In this document: positions 15,530 to 25,463 of the stretch, one piece after another
Position numbering within the stretch: the first letter of the stretch is position 1
How the letters are laid out: each line of letters begins with the position of its first letter
NCBI RefSeq assembly: GCF_000317105.1
Contig: NC_019693.1
Location: 4,031,227-4,095,226, forward strand
Direction of reading: 5' to 3'
Source of the DNA: Oscillatoria acuminata PCC 6304
Lineage (GTDB): Bacteria > Cyanobacteriota > Cyanobacteriia > Cyanobacteriales > Laspinemataceae
DNA: 64,000 bases
Made by a program: the position numbers and the translations under genes
Notes under the pieces: model-generated
Told to the model about the DNA's origin: nothing
Database searches by the model: none
What the model saw: only the letters and a program-made list of their open reading frames with translations

Positions 15530-16720
15530 ATGGGATTCGCGGAAGATGTCGCCAAGGTTGCTGAACGAGTTCGCAAGAATGCCGATTTGGTTGTTGGAGA
15601 ACAAGCCACAAAACAACAGCTTATTTTACCGTTCTTACATACCCTAGGATATGATATTTGGGACCCATCGGAGGTGATACCCGAATCGATCGCTGCTGTT
15701 GCCACCAAGACAAAAGCAGGGCACCTCAATAAAGTAGACTATGCGATCGCCATTAATGATACAGTCGTCATGGTGGTTGAAGCCAAAGCCCGCAACGAAA
15801 AACCAGAAATTCATTATGGACAGTTAAAAAGCTATTTTGATGCGACACTTTCCGCTAAAGTCGGCATTTGTACGAACGGGGTTGAATATCGATTTTTCAC
15901 GGATCTCCGCAATCAAAATCTCATGGATAAAGAGCCATTTTTTATCTTTAACCTCTTTGACTATCAGCCAAAAGATTTAGAAAGTTTGAAGCTATTTCAT
16001 CGAGATAACTTCGATACCTTTGCCATTAAACTCGAAGCCGAGGAAATGGTTTTTGTCAAAGGAATGGCTGTTTTAATCGGAAATCTTTTAAAAGACCCTT
16101 CAGACGATTTAATTCGCTTTCTAATTGGTGAGTTGACTAAACTCGATGGCGGCTATGCCATTGAAGGAAAAATAACGAGTAAAAAAGTTGAGCAGTTCAA
16201 ACCGATCGCCAAAAAAGCAATTCAAACCTGTCTATTAGAATTGATGACGCGATCGCTCAATCAGGAAATGCAGCAACCTATTCCCTCGGCGACCCTAACG
16301 ACCCCATCAGATTCCACACTGGACGATGATAACTCGGGACCAGATGATCCAGATTCACAAATTGTGACTACTGAAGAAGAACTAGAAGCCTTTGAAAAAC
16401 TCAAAGCAATCACAGCCACTTCTACCGCTTCTAATCAATTTGAAATCAATCATAAAGATACAGTTTCCTACTTCGGCATCAATCTCGGTAAAACAACTTG
16501 GTGGTTCTTGCGCTTCTATCTAACCCCCAAGAAAAAGAGTTTTATTACCCGACTCCCCCTAGAGGAAATTCAACCCCTGGCTGCTGGGTTTGAAGTCCAG
16601 GAAGTCTCGGCATCTGTAGGAGGCGCAGCATCCCGAGTGGTTATTTCTGATATCAGTGACTTAGACAAACTTGCACCTTTGCTGCTTAAATGTTATGAAA
16701 CTGAAGCAGCCAAACATTAA
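15530..16720 (+). CDS. Type I restriction R-subunit N-terminal-like nuclease, stand-alone
   Basis: The 396-aa protein opens with a domain like the N-terminal part of type I restriction HsdR. Asp70 (KVDYAI) and Glu84-x-Lys86 (VVEAKA) form the PD-(D/E)XK catalytic set, followed by a conserved GQLKSYFD helix. No helicase motor, HsdM or HsdS lies beside it, so it is not a complete type I system. A low-complexity acidic linker (DDDNSGPDDPD) separates the front from a C-terminal alpha/beta region of about 120 residues (YFGINLGKTTWWFLRFYL). Such proteins occur widely in cyanobacteria; their role is unproven. It may be a defence or repair nuclease. Confidence 0.78.
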   Translation: MGFAEDVAKVAERVRKNADLVVGEQATKQQLILPFLHTLGYDIWDPSEVIPESIAAVATKTKAGHLNKVDYAIAINDTVVMVVEAKARNEKPEIHYGQLKSYFDATLSAKVGICTNGVEYRFFTDLRNQNLMDKEPFFIFNLFDYQPKDLESLKLFHRDNFDTFAIKLEAEEMVFVKGMAVLIGNLLKDPSDDLIRFLIGELTKLDGGYAIEGKITSKKVEQFKPIAKKAIQTCLLELMTRSLNQEMQQPIPSATLTTPSDSTLDDDNSGPDDPDSQIVTTEEELEAFEKLKAITATSTASNQFEINHKDTVSYFGINLGKTTWWFLRFYLTPKKKSFITRLPLEEIQPLAAGFEVQEVSASVGGAASRVVISDISDLDKLAPLLLKCYETEAAKH

Positions 16721-16744
16721 TCGAACTGACAGATATAATACTCC

Positions 16745-16883
16745 ATACGGTATTTAAAGGTCTATAAAAACGAATTGTAGGGGCGCAATGCGCAGGCCCT
16801 TGGGGCGCAAGCATTGCGCCCCTACAAATACAGATTGACGCTGCTCGTTTTTATAGACTTATCAGTATTGCGAAATTCCGTAT
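16745..16883 (+). repeat. MITE-like repeat, family B copy 1
   Basis: The ends are imperfect inverted repeats: ATACGGTATTTAAAGGTCTA at the left, and a GTTTTTATAGAC ... AAATTCCGTAT arm at the right. The core is the palindrome TGTAGGGGCGCAATG...GCATTGCGCCCCTACA (16776-16826). No coding frame is present. Confidence 0.8.
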
Positions 16884-16939
16884 AAACCAAAAAACGGGGT
16901 TATTGACTCCAATTGTGCCTGAGTCAGTAACCCTATTTT

Positions 16940-17085
16940 ATACGGAATCCGGTATTTAAAGGTCTATAAAAACGGATTGTAGGGGCGCAATGCGCAGGCC
17001 CTAGGGGCGCAAGCATTGCGCCCCTACACATACCGCTTGATGCCGGTTGTTTTTCTAGACCTATCAGTATTGCGAAATTCCGTAT
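16940..17085 (+). repeat. MITE-like repeat, family B copy 2
   Basis: A direct copy of 16745-16883 lies only about 55 bp away. It begins ATACGGAATCCGGTATTTAA and ends GCGAAATTCCGTAT, with the same GCGCAATGC core. A third copy is near 41302-41453. It lies immediately downstream (3') of the primase gene on the opposite strand. Confidence 0.8.
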
Positions 17086-17125
17086 CAGTACCGTATTCCG
17101 TATTAATCTAAAATTCTGCCTAAAA

Positions 17126-19594
17126 TTAAAGATTAAGCCATTTTAAACCCCTCAAAAACGTGCCTTGTTCATCCCCGCCTTTCTTCGCTTTTGGAAACAT
17201 GGACAAGAGACGAACCGGAACCTGATTTAAGGTTTTGCAATGCCGATCGCTGGCGGAAGGTAAATCGTACCACAGCAGTTTCTCCCGACCCTGCTGGCTG
17301 ACTTCCACCTGTAAAATCCCTGTATCCTGATACCATTGCCGCAACTTTTGCCAAATCTCTGGGACATAAACTCGGGAGTCTGGGTCCTCCACTAACCCCG
17401 AATCCTTGACAAACTGCCACAAATGTTCCGAAGCGCATTGAATCTGGGTCATCGCTTCCTGGGTGGGACTATAGTCAATCCCATCGCGCATCAATCGCTG
17501 TAATGCATCCAAGAGGCGGTTCAGATAGGCAGGCAGCACTTTTGATTTTAAAAACTCTGGGTCATATTTGAATCGGGGATCCGCAGGGAGTTCCCCCTGT
17601 CGCGGATTGGGATTGACGGCAAAGGTTTTCGTAAAGGGGAGGACCGCATAACGACTGCGAATCGCTTCCATGACCCCCGCTAGTTCGGGGATATCGTTCC
17701 AGTTAAAGATAAAAACAGCATTAATCGCGGTTTCATAATCATCTTTGCCTTTGCGTTCAATCACAAAGGACCGATCTCCGGTAATGGCAATTTTCAAACA
17801 TTGGAGGCGGTCCAGGGCCTCGGCGTTGCGATTTTCCGAGGGCCAGTTCACCCGAGACCCCTCCAATCGGGCAACGGGAAACAACCGTCCGCGATCGGCT
17901 TGTTCAAAGGCTTCCACAGAAACCGAAGTCAGTCCCTGATAGCCATACAGCATCGCCGTGACTTCCCGCAAACTATCCTTGCCATTGTTGCCATCTCCCT
18001 TGGCAAGTAATGCTTTAACCATTCGTCCTTTCAACCGACGAACCGATTCTAAATCCAGAGATGCAGCAATGGTTTTTAGGAAAATATCCCGATATTGGGG
18101 TTCCAGACATTCCAGGAGGCGATCGCAATCCGTCGGATCCGCCTCGGGGTTGTATGTCACCAGAGGTTGATAGAGATAAAAATGCTGACGGGGGTCATGG
18201 GGGACCAATTTCCACGACGGCTGACCCTTGCGAGTAAAGGAGAGTTGGAGAACCCCATTGGTGCAATTCAGTCCCGGGGGATTCACCCGTCCTGGGGCGA
18301 TCGCAAACATCAGTTTCACCCATTCCAGGGCTTTTTTCACACTGCTGGAACTGGCGTAAGGATAGCGAATCTGTCCTTTAACATCAATGGGAAAGGAATT
18401 ACAAAATTGGGTAATCCGATAGAGTTCTACCGCATTCGGTGAGGCTTCGTAGTAGGTCCCCTGCCATGCATAGAGGGTATTGTTGACACAAATCCACGGG
18501 CGATCGCCATAGAGGAACTTGACAATCGCCTGATTAAACTCCACCACCGGGAAAAAACTATCGTAACTCTCGCTTTCCAGAGTCTGCGAGTTCCGCTGAG
18601 TCCCTTGGCGAATCACCCCCTCTAACCGTTGAATCAAGTCGGAGGGAATTGCCGAATTTTCCAGCATTTCCCGAATATCTCCCTTTTCCGGCAAGTCGGG
18701 ATCAATCTGAGTCGGGTCCAACTCCAGACAGGGAACCCCCACTTTTGCTGCTGCTGCCGCCACCTTTGCCGCCTTTTTCCGCCCAGTTTCATCGCGATCG
18801 GGGAGGACGGCGATCGTTGCCTTCTCATTGGCATGGCGCAAGCGAATCAAAAAACTCTCGATTTCGACATCCGTCCAGGCGCTACCTTGAAACGTCACCG
18901 CAGCTAACCCCAAAGTCCGGGCAATTTCCACACAGCCTTCCCCTTCCAGCAATAACAACACCGGAAACCCCTCCACCACGCGGGCGCTTGCTGCCAATGC
19001 CTCAGTTTCTCGATAGGCTTTCCAGGGGTCATTGCCTTTACTCCAAATCGGCAATCCATCCTCATTCAAATGACATTGACGAAAGGTTTTTTTATGACCC
19101 TTGCGCTGTTTGGGGTCCAACCATTCAAACCGATACACCACCTGAGTTTCACTGTAGTTATAACGGATTTCTACCGCATGATTTGGGACCCCTTTCGGCT
19201 GGAAGGAGAGTTTTTGGGATTTAGGCGGAATCCCCGGTTGACGCAACCTTGCTAACACGGGCTGTCCCTCGGGGAAGGGGGCGGGTTTACAGGATTTTTG
19301 GACCGTTTTTTGTCGGGGTGATCCCGGGGAAATGACCGAAGTGGGGCGATCGCCCAAAGCGGCGCGAATGTCCTTACATTCGCAACCATTCCAGCATTGA
19401 TAAGCCCCACTTTGGGGATCAACCGTTAGATTCTGTCCCTCGCAGACTGGGCAAATATAGCGATTTTTCTTACCAGCCACGGGTTCTAAGGTTTCTACCC
19501 AGTTGAGCATATTAAATGGACTCCCACCGGCAACCTTGGCAGATGCAGACAGGAATTCAGCGTTGATGCTGGCATCACGGGTAGAATTGAACAC
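17126..19594 (-). CDS. Phage/plasmid-type DNA primase-helicase
   Basis: The 822-aa protein has an N-terminal zinc-binding motif (Cys48-x2-Cys51 ... Cys67-x3-Cys71). A Toprim-like region follows with LLLEGEG and the acidic VLPDRDETGRKKA (about residues 215-275). The C-terminal half is a D5/P4-type helicase with GDGNNGKDSL as Walker A (about residue 530) and FIFNWNDIPEL downstream. Such proteins start replication of phages, satellites and plasmids. No integrase, capsid or partition gene is nearby, so it may be the remnant of an element or a domesticated gene. The ATG lacks an obvious ribosome-binding site. Upstream is about 700 bp without a gene. Confidence 0.85.
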   Translation of the reverse strand: MFNSTRDASINAEFLSASAKVAGGSPFNMLNWVETLEPVAGKKNRYICPVCEGQNLTVDPQSGAYQCWNGCECKDIRAALGDRPTSVISPGSPRQKTVQKSCKPAPFPEGQPVLARLRQPGIPPKSQKLSFQPKGVPNHAVEIRYNYSETQVVYRFEWLDPKQRKGHKKTFRQCHLNEDGLPIWSKGNDPWKAYRETEALAASARVVEGFPVLLLLEGEGCVEIARTLGLAAVTFQGSAWTDVEIESFLIRLRHANEKATIAVLPDRDETGRKKAAKVAAAAAKVGVPCLELDPTQIDPDLPEKGDIREMLENSAIPSDLIQRLEGVIRQGTQRNSQTLESESYDSFFPVVEFNQAIVKFLYGDRPWICVNNTLYAWQGTYYEASPNAVELYRITQFCNSFPIDVKGQIRYPYASSSSVKKALEWVKLMFAIAPGRVNPPGLNCTNGVLQLSFTRKGQPSWKLVPHDPRQHFYLYQPLVTYNPEADPTDCDRLLECLEPQYRDIFLKTIAASLDLESVRRLKGRMVKALLAKGDGNNGKDSLREVTAMLYGYQGLTSVSVEAFEQADRGRLFPVARLEGSRVNWPSENRNAEALDRLQCLKIAITGDRSFVIERKGKDDYETAINAVFIFNWNDIPELAGVMEAIRSRYAVLPFTKTFAVNPNPRQGELPADPRFKYDPEFLKSKVLPAYLNRLLDALQRLMRDGIDYSPTQEAMTQIQCASEHLWQFVKDSGLVEDPDSRVYVPEIWQKLRQWYQDTGILQVEVSQQGREKLLWYDLPSASDRHCKTLNQVPVRLLSMFPKAKKGGDEQGTFLRGLKWLNL

Positions 19595-20307
19595 GATTGG
19601 CTCCTTTAACTGAGGGTTTACAAGATACCAGGGCGTTCCGCGCCTGAACTGGTATTTTCAGGGAATGGTCAAATGGAATGAATAGGGCGATCGCACCCGT
19701 CTGACCCAGACTGGCGATACTGAACTGTCTTACAGCTAAATACAGGGGGATTCCCTGCCCACGCGCCCTTATCGTTTAGGGTCTTGCGTTGGGTCTAATT
19801 GAGGGTAAGGGACCCTTTCAAGCCCCTTTGTCTTACAGGTTTTGCGTCGAATGCTCTAAAATTGCATGGTTGCAATCGAACATAAGATAATTGCAAAGAT
19901 TACAAAGGGGTCTCTCCTGATTCGGTTCTCCAGTACCACGGGAAAAAATAATACCATTTTTGTCCCAGTCTCCACCATAAAAATAAGATAAAGTCTCGGT
20001 GCTTTTTCCTAGCCAAACCGAGGCCCTCTCGGGACCCTCTGCCTTCACGTTCTGCACTCTGCAATCCCTATCTGTGGGACTTTGCAGGAATCGATCGGTA
20101 ATTCCAAATCTGCAATGCGATCGCCTGCTTCCGAGGGTCCTTTTCTGCGGGATCTCCACCCTAGAAAATCAGGCTTTCATCTCACTTTCATCCCGATCAA
20201 GTTTGTCGTTCGCGATCGCCTGATACGGTGTTTTATCCAGGACTTACGCATATTGCTAGAGCAAAACCTATTTGTAGAGTTGATTCGCGAATCAACCCTA
20301 CAAATAG
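19595..20307. other. Long intergenic region upstream of the primase
   Basis: No convincing gene is seen. A 108-codon minus-strand frame (19833-20159) shows no recognisable family and spans repeat-like sequence, so it was not called. CTATTTGTAG-AGTTGATTCGCGAATCAAC-CTACAAATAG at 20268-20307 is a long hairpin. It is associated with CAGGACTTACGCAT, a motif that recurs in inverted form near 41570-41600. The sequence likely contains the primase promoter. Confidence 0.5.
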
Positions 20308-20319
20308 GGGTTTATGCAT
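20308..20319. repeat. Target-site duplication, left copy (MITE locus B)
   Basis: GGGTTTATGCAT directly precedes the left terminal inverted repeat and is repeated at 25555-25566 after the right one. Confidence 0.88.
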
Positions 20320-20352
20320 TAGCCCTGTCAAGGTGATAAATTTAATGACGAA

Positions 20353-22874
20353 GTGCGAAACGTTTGGGAGTGAAATAAGGCTGAAATGCCTGAAATAACC
20401 CCCAGTGAGGCTTTAACCCCCCTTGGGTTAGATAAAGGGACTCGTCCCAGATGACCTCATAACTGTCTATGCGTGTCCAAATGAGTTACCAATTTGGTAC
20501 TCAAGGTAGGACGGCACAGGGTTCTGATGAGTAGTGCAATAATTTGTTGCCAACACTTTTCAGGTGCAACGGCGATAGCCACCCCCAGTTTTAGGAGTCA
20601 CGACCCTAGGATTGAAGCGGGGAACGGAAGGCTCTAATAGGTAGACCAACCTAGGATAGAGACCACTGCTAATCGCTCACGGCTAAGGAAACTGAATGTC
20701 CGGCCTGAACTCTCGTAAAAAATTAGCAGTGAAATGGGATGAAACACTGCATCCAAAAAGGATACGTGGAAAGGTAGAGGCTTTTCGTCTTCCTCTACAC
20801 AGACCCTCAATTCCACCGGGAGATAGGACAAGCCAAAAAGTGAATCACCCACATAGACGGAACGTTATAACCCCTCAGATGCTCTTAGAAATTGGTCGAT
20901 TTCCTAAGTAGTAATAAGTGTAAGCGGATGCACTGAGGGGGTGAGATGTAACCCGAAGCAAACGCCATTCTGTAATGGAATGGATAGGCTAACAGGTTAC
21001 GGTTTAGACGCAATGGATAGATGACAGTAGCAATGAACAAGGTTAATACGAGTTTAAAGACTACGGAAACATGGAATGCAATTCCTTGGGCAAAAGTTCA
21101 AAGGAAAGTATTTAAGTTGCAAAAACGTATTTTCCAAGCGGCTAAATCGGGACAGGATGCCAAAGCCAGAAGGTTGCAAAAACTTCTAACCTCGTCATAT
21201 TACGCGAGGCTCTTAGCGGTTAGGAAAGTGACCCAAGACAACCAAGGCAAGAGGACGGCAGGGATAGATGGGGTAAAATCCTTAAAACCCGAACAACGCC
21301 TCGAACTTGTTAAGGACCTTGGTGAACAATTCTTAGCCAAAGCACTCAGAAGGGTTTGGATTCCCAAACCAGGACGTAATGAAAAGCGCCCATTGGGTAT
21401 CCCAACTATTAGAGATAGAGCCGAGCAAGCCTTGGTTAAACAAGCCTTAGAACCCGAATGGGAAGCTAGGTTTGAAGGGACGAGCTATGGTTTCCGACCA
21501 GGACGCTCTGCCCACGACGCAATAGGTCGCATCTACGCATCTATAAATAAGGGCAGTTATTATGTCCTAGATGCAGATATAACCAAATGCTTCGACAAGA
21601 TTAACCATGAATACCTACTGTCCAAATTAGATTGTTGTTCACAACACCGTCGCCAAATCAAACAATGGTTAAAGGCAGGGGTAGTGGATAATGGCGTATT
21701 TGAGGAGACCCCAAGCGGGACACCCCAAGGAGGAGTGATAAGTCCGCTCCTGGCCAACATTGCATTGGATGGAATGGCCAGGTTAATCGAAGAACTGTAT
21801 CCTTTAATTCAAGGTCAGAAAGTCAAGGCCACCTTAATCAGATATGCCGATGATTTCGTAGTAATCTCACCAGAGATTGAAATCATCAATCAATGCAAGA
21901 TAGCTTTGGAAAACTGGCTAAAGCCCGTAGGACTTGAGCTTAAACCTGAAAAGACCAAAATATGCCACACACTTAGAGAAATCGAAGTAAATGGAGAAAA
22001 GGTCACCCCAGGATTTGATTTCCTCGGATTTACCATTAGGCAATATCCAGTAGGTAAATACAAGTCCGGGAAAACAGGAGGCGCAAACAGCAGACTAATC
22101 GGGCATAAAACCCATATCAAGCCAAGCGCCAAAGCAATCAAAGCCCACAGTGAAGCATTAAAGGGTGTCATCAAAAATCATAAAACTGCACCCCAAGCGG
22201 CCCTAATAAGTAGACTAAACCCAATCATTAGAGGTTGGAGTAATTACTACTCAGGGGTAGTTTCAGCGGAAACCTTCAGCCAAATGGACTATAACATTTG
22301 GCAACAATTGAGGGCATGGACAGTATCAAGATGCGGTCAGGCAAACCTTGAAAAGCTGAGAAAATATTTCCATAAGGTCACGGTTAAAATCGGAAACGGA
22401 AAGGAAAGAAATGAGAAGTGGCTGTTTCAAGCAAAAGACGGATTAAGTCTCTGGAAACACTCCTATACTCAAATTACAAGGCATACATTGGTCAAGCCAG
22501 AAGCATCCCCGTATGACGGAAATTGGAGTTATTGGGCAACTAGAAGAGGAACCTCATTAGAAGTTCCAATGCGAGTAGCAAAATTGCTTAAAAAGCACTC
22601 AGGCCGATGTTCACGTTGCGGACAATATTTCGCAATGGAAGACTTGATGGAGGTTGACCACATCCAGCCGCTCTCAATGGGAGGTAAAGATGAATACCGA
22701 AATCTACAGTTATTGCATCGGCACTGTCACGATAAAAAGACGGCTGAAGATATGCAGAACGTCAAGTCGTACCAATGACAATGGGCGTCTAAACTAGGAG
22801 CCGGATGAGGTGAAAGTCTCATGTCCGGTTCTGAATGGGAGGGGATGGAGGTGACTCCATTCTCGACCCCTAAT
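20353..22874 (+). mobile_element. Group II intron, copy 2 (2522 bp, divergent)
   Basis: It starts GTGCGAAACG and ends CCCCTAAT. The 5' exon is TAAATTTAATGACGAA and the 3' exon AAATCAGGGTTTCTTG. Domain V (GAGCCGGATGAGG...CTCATGTCCGGTTC, about 22797-22835) and domain VI with a bulged A are intact. It occupies MITE site 1, which is empty at locus A. Sequence differences from copies 1 and 3 run through the ribozyme and ORF, so it is an older or separately arrived lineage. Confidence 0.93.
21021..22778 (+). CDS. ltrA: Group II intron reverse transcriptase/maturase, copy 2
   Basis: The 585-aa protein has the same order of domains as copies 1 and 3: reverse transcriptase with RYADDFVVIS, maturase domain around WSNYYSGVV, and C-terminal HNH domain with CSRCGQYF and HRHCHDKK. 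By eye about 24 residues differ from the other two proteins, mainly in the first 130 residues and around DNGVFEETPSGTP. The catalytic YADD and the HNH cysteines and histidines are kept, so it is probably functional. Confidence 0.95.
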   Translation: MTVAMNKVNTSLKTTETWNAIPWAKVQRKVFKLQKRIFQAAKSGQDAKARRLQKLLTSSYYARLLAVRKVTQDNQGKRTAGIDGVKSLKPEQRLELVKDLGEQFLAKALRRVWIPKPGRNEKRPLGIPTIRDRAEQALVKQALEPEWEARFEGTSYGFRPGRSAHDAIGRIYASINKGSYYVLDADITKCFDKINHEYLLSKLDCCSQHRRQIKQWLKAGVVDNGVFEETPSGTPQGGVISPLLANIALDGMARLIEELYPLIQGQKVKATLIRYADDFVVISPEIEIINQCKIALENWLKPVGLELKPEKTKICHTLREIEVNGEKVTPGFDFLGFTIRQYPVGKYKSGKTGGANSRLIGHKTHIKPSAKAIKAHSEALKGVIKNHKTAPQAALISRLNPIIRGWSNYYSGVVSAETFSQMDYNIWQQLRAWTVSRCGQANLEKLRKYFHKVTVKIGNGKERNEKWLFQAKDGLSLWKHSYTQITRHTLVKPEASPYDGNWSYWATRRGTSLEVPMRVAKLLKKHSGRCSRCGQYFAMEDLMEVDHIQPLSMGGKDEYRNLQLLHRHCHDKKTAEDMQNVKSYQ

Positions 22875-22939
22875 AAATCAGGGTTTCTTGGACAGGCGAT
22901 CACTCTCGCGCCCCTACAAGAGGTAAATTTAATGACGAA

Positions 22940-25463
22940 GTGCGAAACGTTTGGGAGTGAAATAAGGCTGAAATGCCTGAAATAACCCCCAGTGAGGCTT
23001 TAACCCCCCTTGGGTTAGATAAAGGGACTCGTCCCAGATGACCTCATAACTGTCTATGCGTGTCCAAATGAGTTACCAATTTGGTACTCAAGGTAGGACG
23101 GCACAGGGTTCTGATGAGTAGTGCAATAATTTGTTGGCAACACTTTTCAGGTGCAACGGCGATAGCCACCCCCAGTTTTAGGAGTCACGACCCTAGGATT
23201 GAAGCGGGGAACGGAAGGCTCTAAGAGGTAGCCCAACACCACAATAGAGACCACTGCCAATCGCTCATGGCTAAGGAAACTGAATGTCCGGCTTGAACTC
23301 TCGTAAAAAATGAGCAGTGAAATGGGATGAAACACTGCATCCAAAAAGGATACGTGGAAAGGTAGAGGCTTTTCGTATTCCTCTACACAAACCCTCAATT
23401 CCACCGGGAGATAGGACAAGCCTAAAAGCGAATCACCCACATAGACGGAACGTTATAACCCCTCAGATGCTCTTAGTAATTGGTCGATTACCTAAGTAGT
23501 GATAAGTGTAAGCGTCAGCACTGAGGGGGTGAGATGTAACCCGAAGCAAAACGCCATTCGGTAATGGAATGGATAGGCTAACAGGTTACGGTTTAGATGC
23601 AAGGAAAGGATGACAGTAGCAATGAATACGGTTAAAACGAGTTTAAAGACTACGGAAACATGGAACGCAATTCCTTGGACAAAAGTTCAAAGAAAAGTAT
23701 TTAAGTTGCAAAAACGTATTTTCCAAGCGGCTAAATCGGGACAGGATGCCAAAGCAAGAAGGTTGCAAAAACTTCTAACTTCATCATACTACGCTAGGCT
23801 CTTAGCGGTCAGGAAAGTGACCCAAGATAACCAAGGCAAGAAGACGGCAGGGATAGATGGTGTAAAATCCTTAAAACCCAAACAACGTCTCGAACTTGCT
23901 AAGGACCTTGGTAAACACTCTAAAGCCAAAGCACTCAGAAGGGTTTGGATTCCCAAACCAGGACGTGATGAAAAGCGCCCATTGGGTATCCCAATCATTA
24001 GAGATAGAGCCGAGCAAGCCTTGGTTAAACAAGCCTTAGAACCCGAATGGGAAGCTAGGTTTGAAGGGACGAGCTATGGGTTTCGACCCGGACGCTCTGC
24101 TCACGACGCAATAGGTCGTATCTACGCATCCATAAATCAGGGCAGTTACTATGTCCTAGATGCAGATATAACCAAATGCTTCGACAAGATTAACCATGAA
24201 TACCTACTGTCCAAATTAGATTGTTGTTTACAACACCGTCGCCAAATCAAACAATGGTTAAAGGCAGGGGTAGTGGATAATGGCATATTTGAGGATACTG
24301 AAAGCGGGACACCTCAAGGAGGGGTAATAAGTCCACTCCTGGCCAACATTGCATTGGATGGAATGGCCAGGTTAATCGAAGAACTGTATCCAAAAAGGAA
24401 AGGTCAGAAAGTCAAGGCCACCTTAATCAGATATGCTGATGATTTCGTAGTAATCTCACCAGAGATTGAAATCATCAATCAATGCAAGATAGCTTTGGAA
24501 AACTGGCTAAAGTTTGTAGGACTTGAGCTTAAACCTGAAAAGACCAAAATATGCCACACACTTAGAGAAATCGAAGTAAATGGAGAAAAGGTCACACCAG
24601 GATTTGATTTTCTCGGATTTACCATCAGGCAATATCCAGTAGGTAAATACAAGTCCGGGAAAACAGGAGGCGCAAACAGCAGACTAATCGGGCATAAAAC
24701 CCATATCAAGCCAAGCGCCAAAGCAATCAAAGCCCACAGTGAAGCGCTAAAGGGTGTCATCAAAAATCATAAAACTGCACCCCAAGCGGCTCTGATAAGT
24801 AGACTAAACCCAATCATCAGAGGGTGGAGTAATTACTACTCAGGAGTAGTTTCAATGGAAACCTTCAACCAAATGGACCATAATATTTGGCAACAATTGA
24901 GGGCATGGACAGTATCAAGATGCGGTCAGGCAAACCTTGAAAAGCTGAGAAAATATTTCCATAAGGTCACGGTTAAAATCGGAAACGGAAAGGAAAGAAA
25001 TGAGAAGTGGCTGTTTCAAGCAAAAGACGGATTAAGTCTCTGGAAACACTCCTATACTCAAATTACAAGGCATACATTGGTCAAGCCAGAAGCATCCCCG
25101 TATGACGGAAATTGGAGTTATTGGGCAACTAGAAGAGGAACCTCATTAGAAGTTCCAATGCGAGTAGCAAAATTGCTTAAAAAGCACTCAGGCCGATGTT
25201 CACGTTGCGGACAATATTTCGCAATGGAAGACTTGATGGAGGTTGACCACATCCAGCCACTCTCAATGGGAGGTAAAGATGAATACCGAAATCTACAGTT
25301 ATTGCATCGGCACTGTCACGATAAAAAGACGGCTGAAGATATGCAGAACGTCAAGTCGTACCAATGACAATGGGCGTCTAAACTAGGAGCCGGATGAGGT
25401 GAAAGTCTCATGTCCGGTTCTGAATGGGAGGGGATGGAGGTGACTCCATTCTCGACCCCTAAT
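22940..25463 (+). mobile_element. Group II intron, copy 3 (2524 bp)
   Basis: It starts GTGCGAAACG at 22940 and ends CCCCTAAT at 25463. It has the same length as copy 1 and an identical encoded protein, and it fills the same MITE site (site 2) as copy 1. Either the intron homed twice into the same site of different MITE copies, or the MITE moved with the intron already inside. Domains V and VI are present at about 25386-25460. Confidence 0.93.
23610..25367 (+). CDS. ltrA: Group II intron reverse transcriptase/maturase, copy 3
   Basis: The 585-aa protein appears identical to copy 1 at 3698-5455. The reverse transcriptase YADD lies near residues 274-277, followed by the maturase and HNH domains. 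It would support splicing and retrohoming of its own intron and perhaps of copy 2. No damage is seen. Confidence 0.95.
   Translation: MTVAMNTVKTSLKTTETWNAIPWTKVQRKVFKLQKRIFQAAKSGQDAKARRLQKLLTSSYYARLLAVRKVTQDNQGKKTAGIDGVKSLKPKQRLELAKDLGKHSKAKALRRVWIPKPGRDEKRPLGIPIIRDRAEQALVKQALEPEWEARFEGTSYGFRPGRSAHDAIGRIYASINQGSYYVLDADITKCFDKINHEYLLSKLDCCLQHRRQIKQWLKAGVVDNGIFEDTESGTPQGGVISPLLANIALDGMARLIEELYPKRKGQKVKATLIRYADDFVVISPEIEIINQCKIALENWLKFVGLELKPEKTKICHTLREIEVNGEKVTPGFDFLGFTIRQYPVGKYKSGKTGGANSRLIGHKTHIKPSAKAIKAHSEALKGVIKNHKTAPQAALISRLNPIIRGWSNYYSGVVSMETFNQMDHNIWQQLRAWTVSRCGQANLEKLRKYFHKVTVKIGNGKERNEKWLFQAKDGLSLWKHSYTQITRHTLVKPEASPYDGNWSYWATRRGTSLEVPMRVAKLLKKHSGRCSRCGQYFAMEDLMEVDHIQPLSMGGKDEYRNLQLLHRHCHDKKTAEDMQNVKSYQ

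Noticed and set aside
15530-16720. A complete type I restriction-modification system
   Set aside because: Only an HsdR N-terminal-like domain is present; no helicase motor, HsdM or HsdS follows.
19833-20159. 108-codon minus-strand frame upstream of the primase
   Set aside because: No recognisable domain; the overlapping plus-strand frames are equally long and none stands out.
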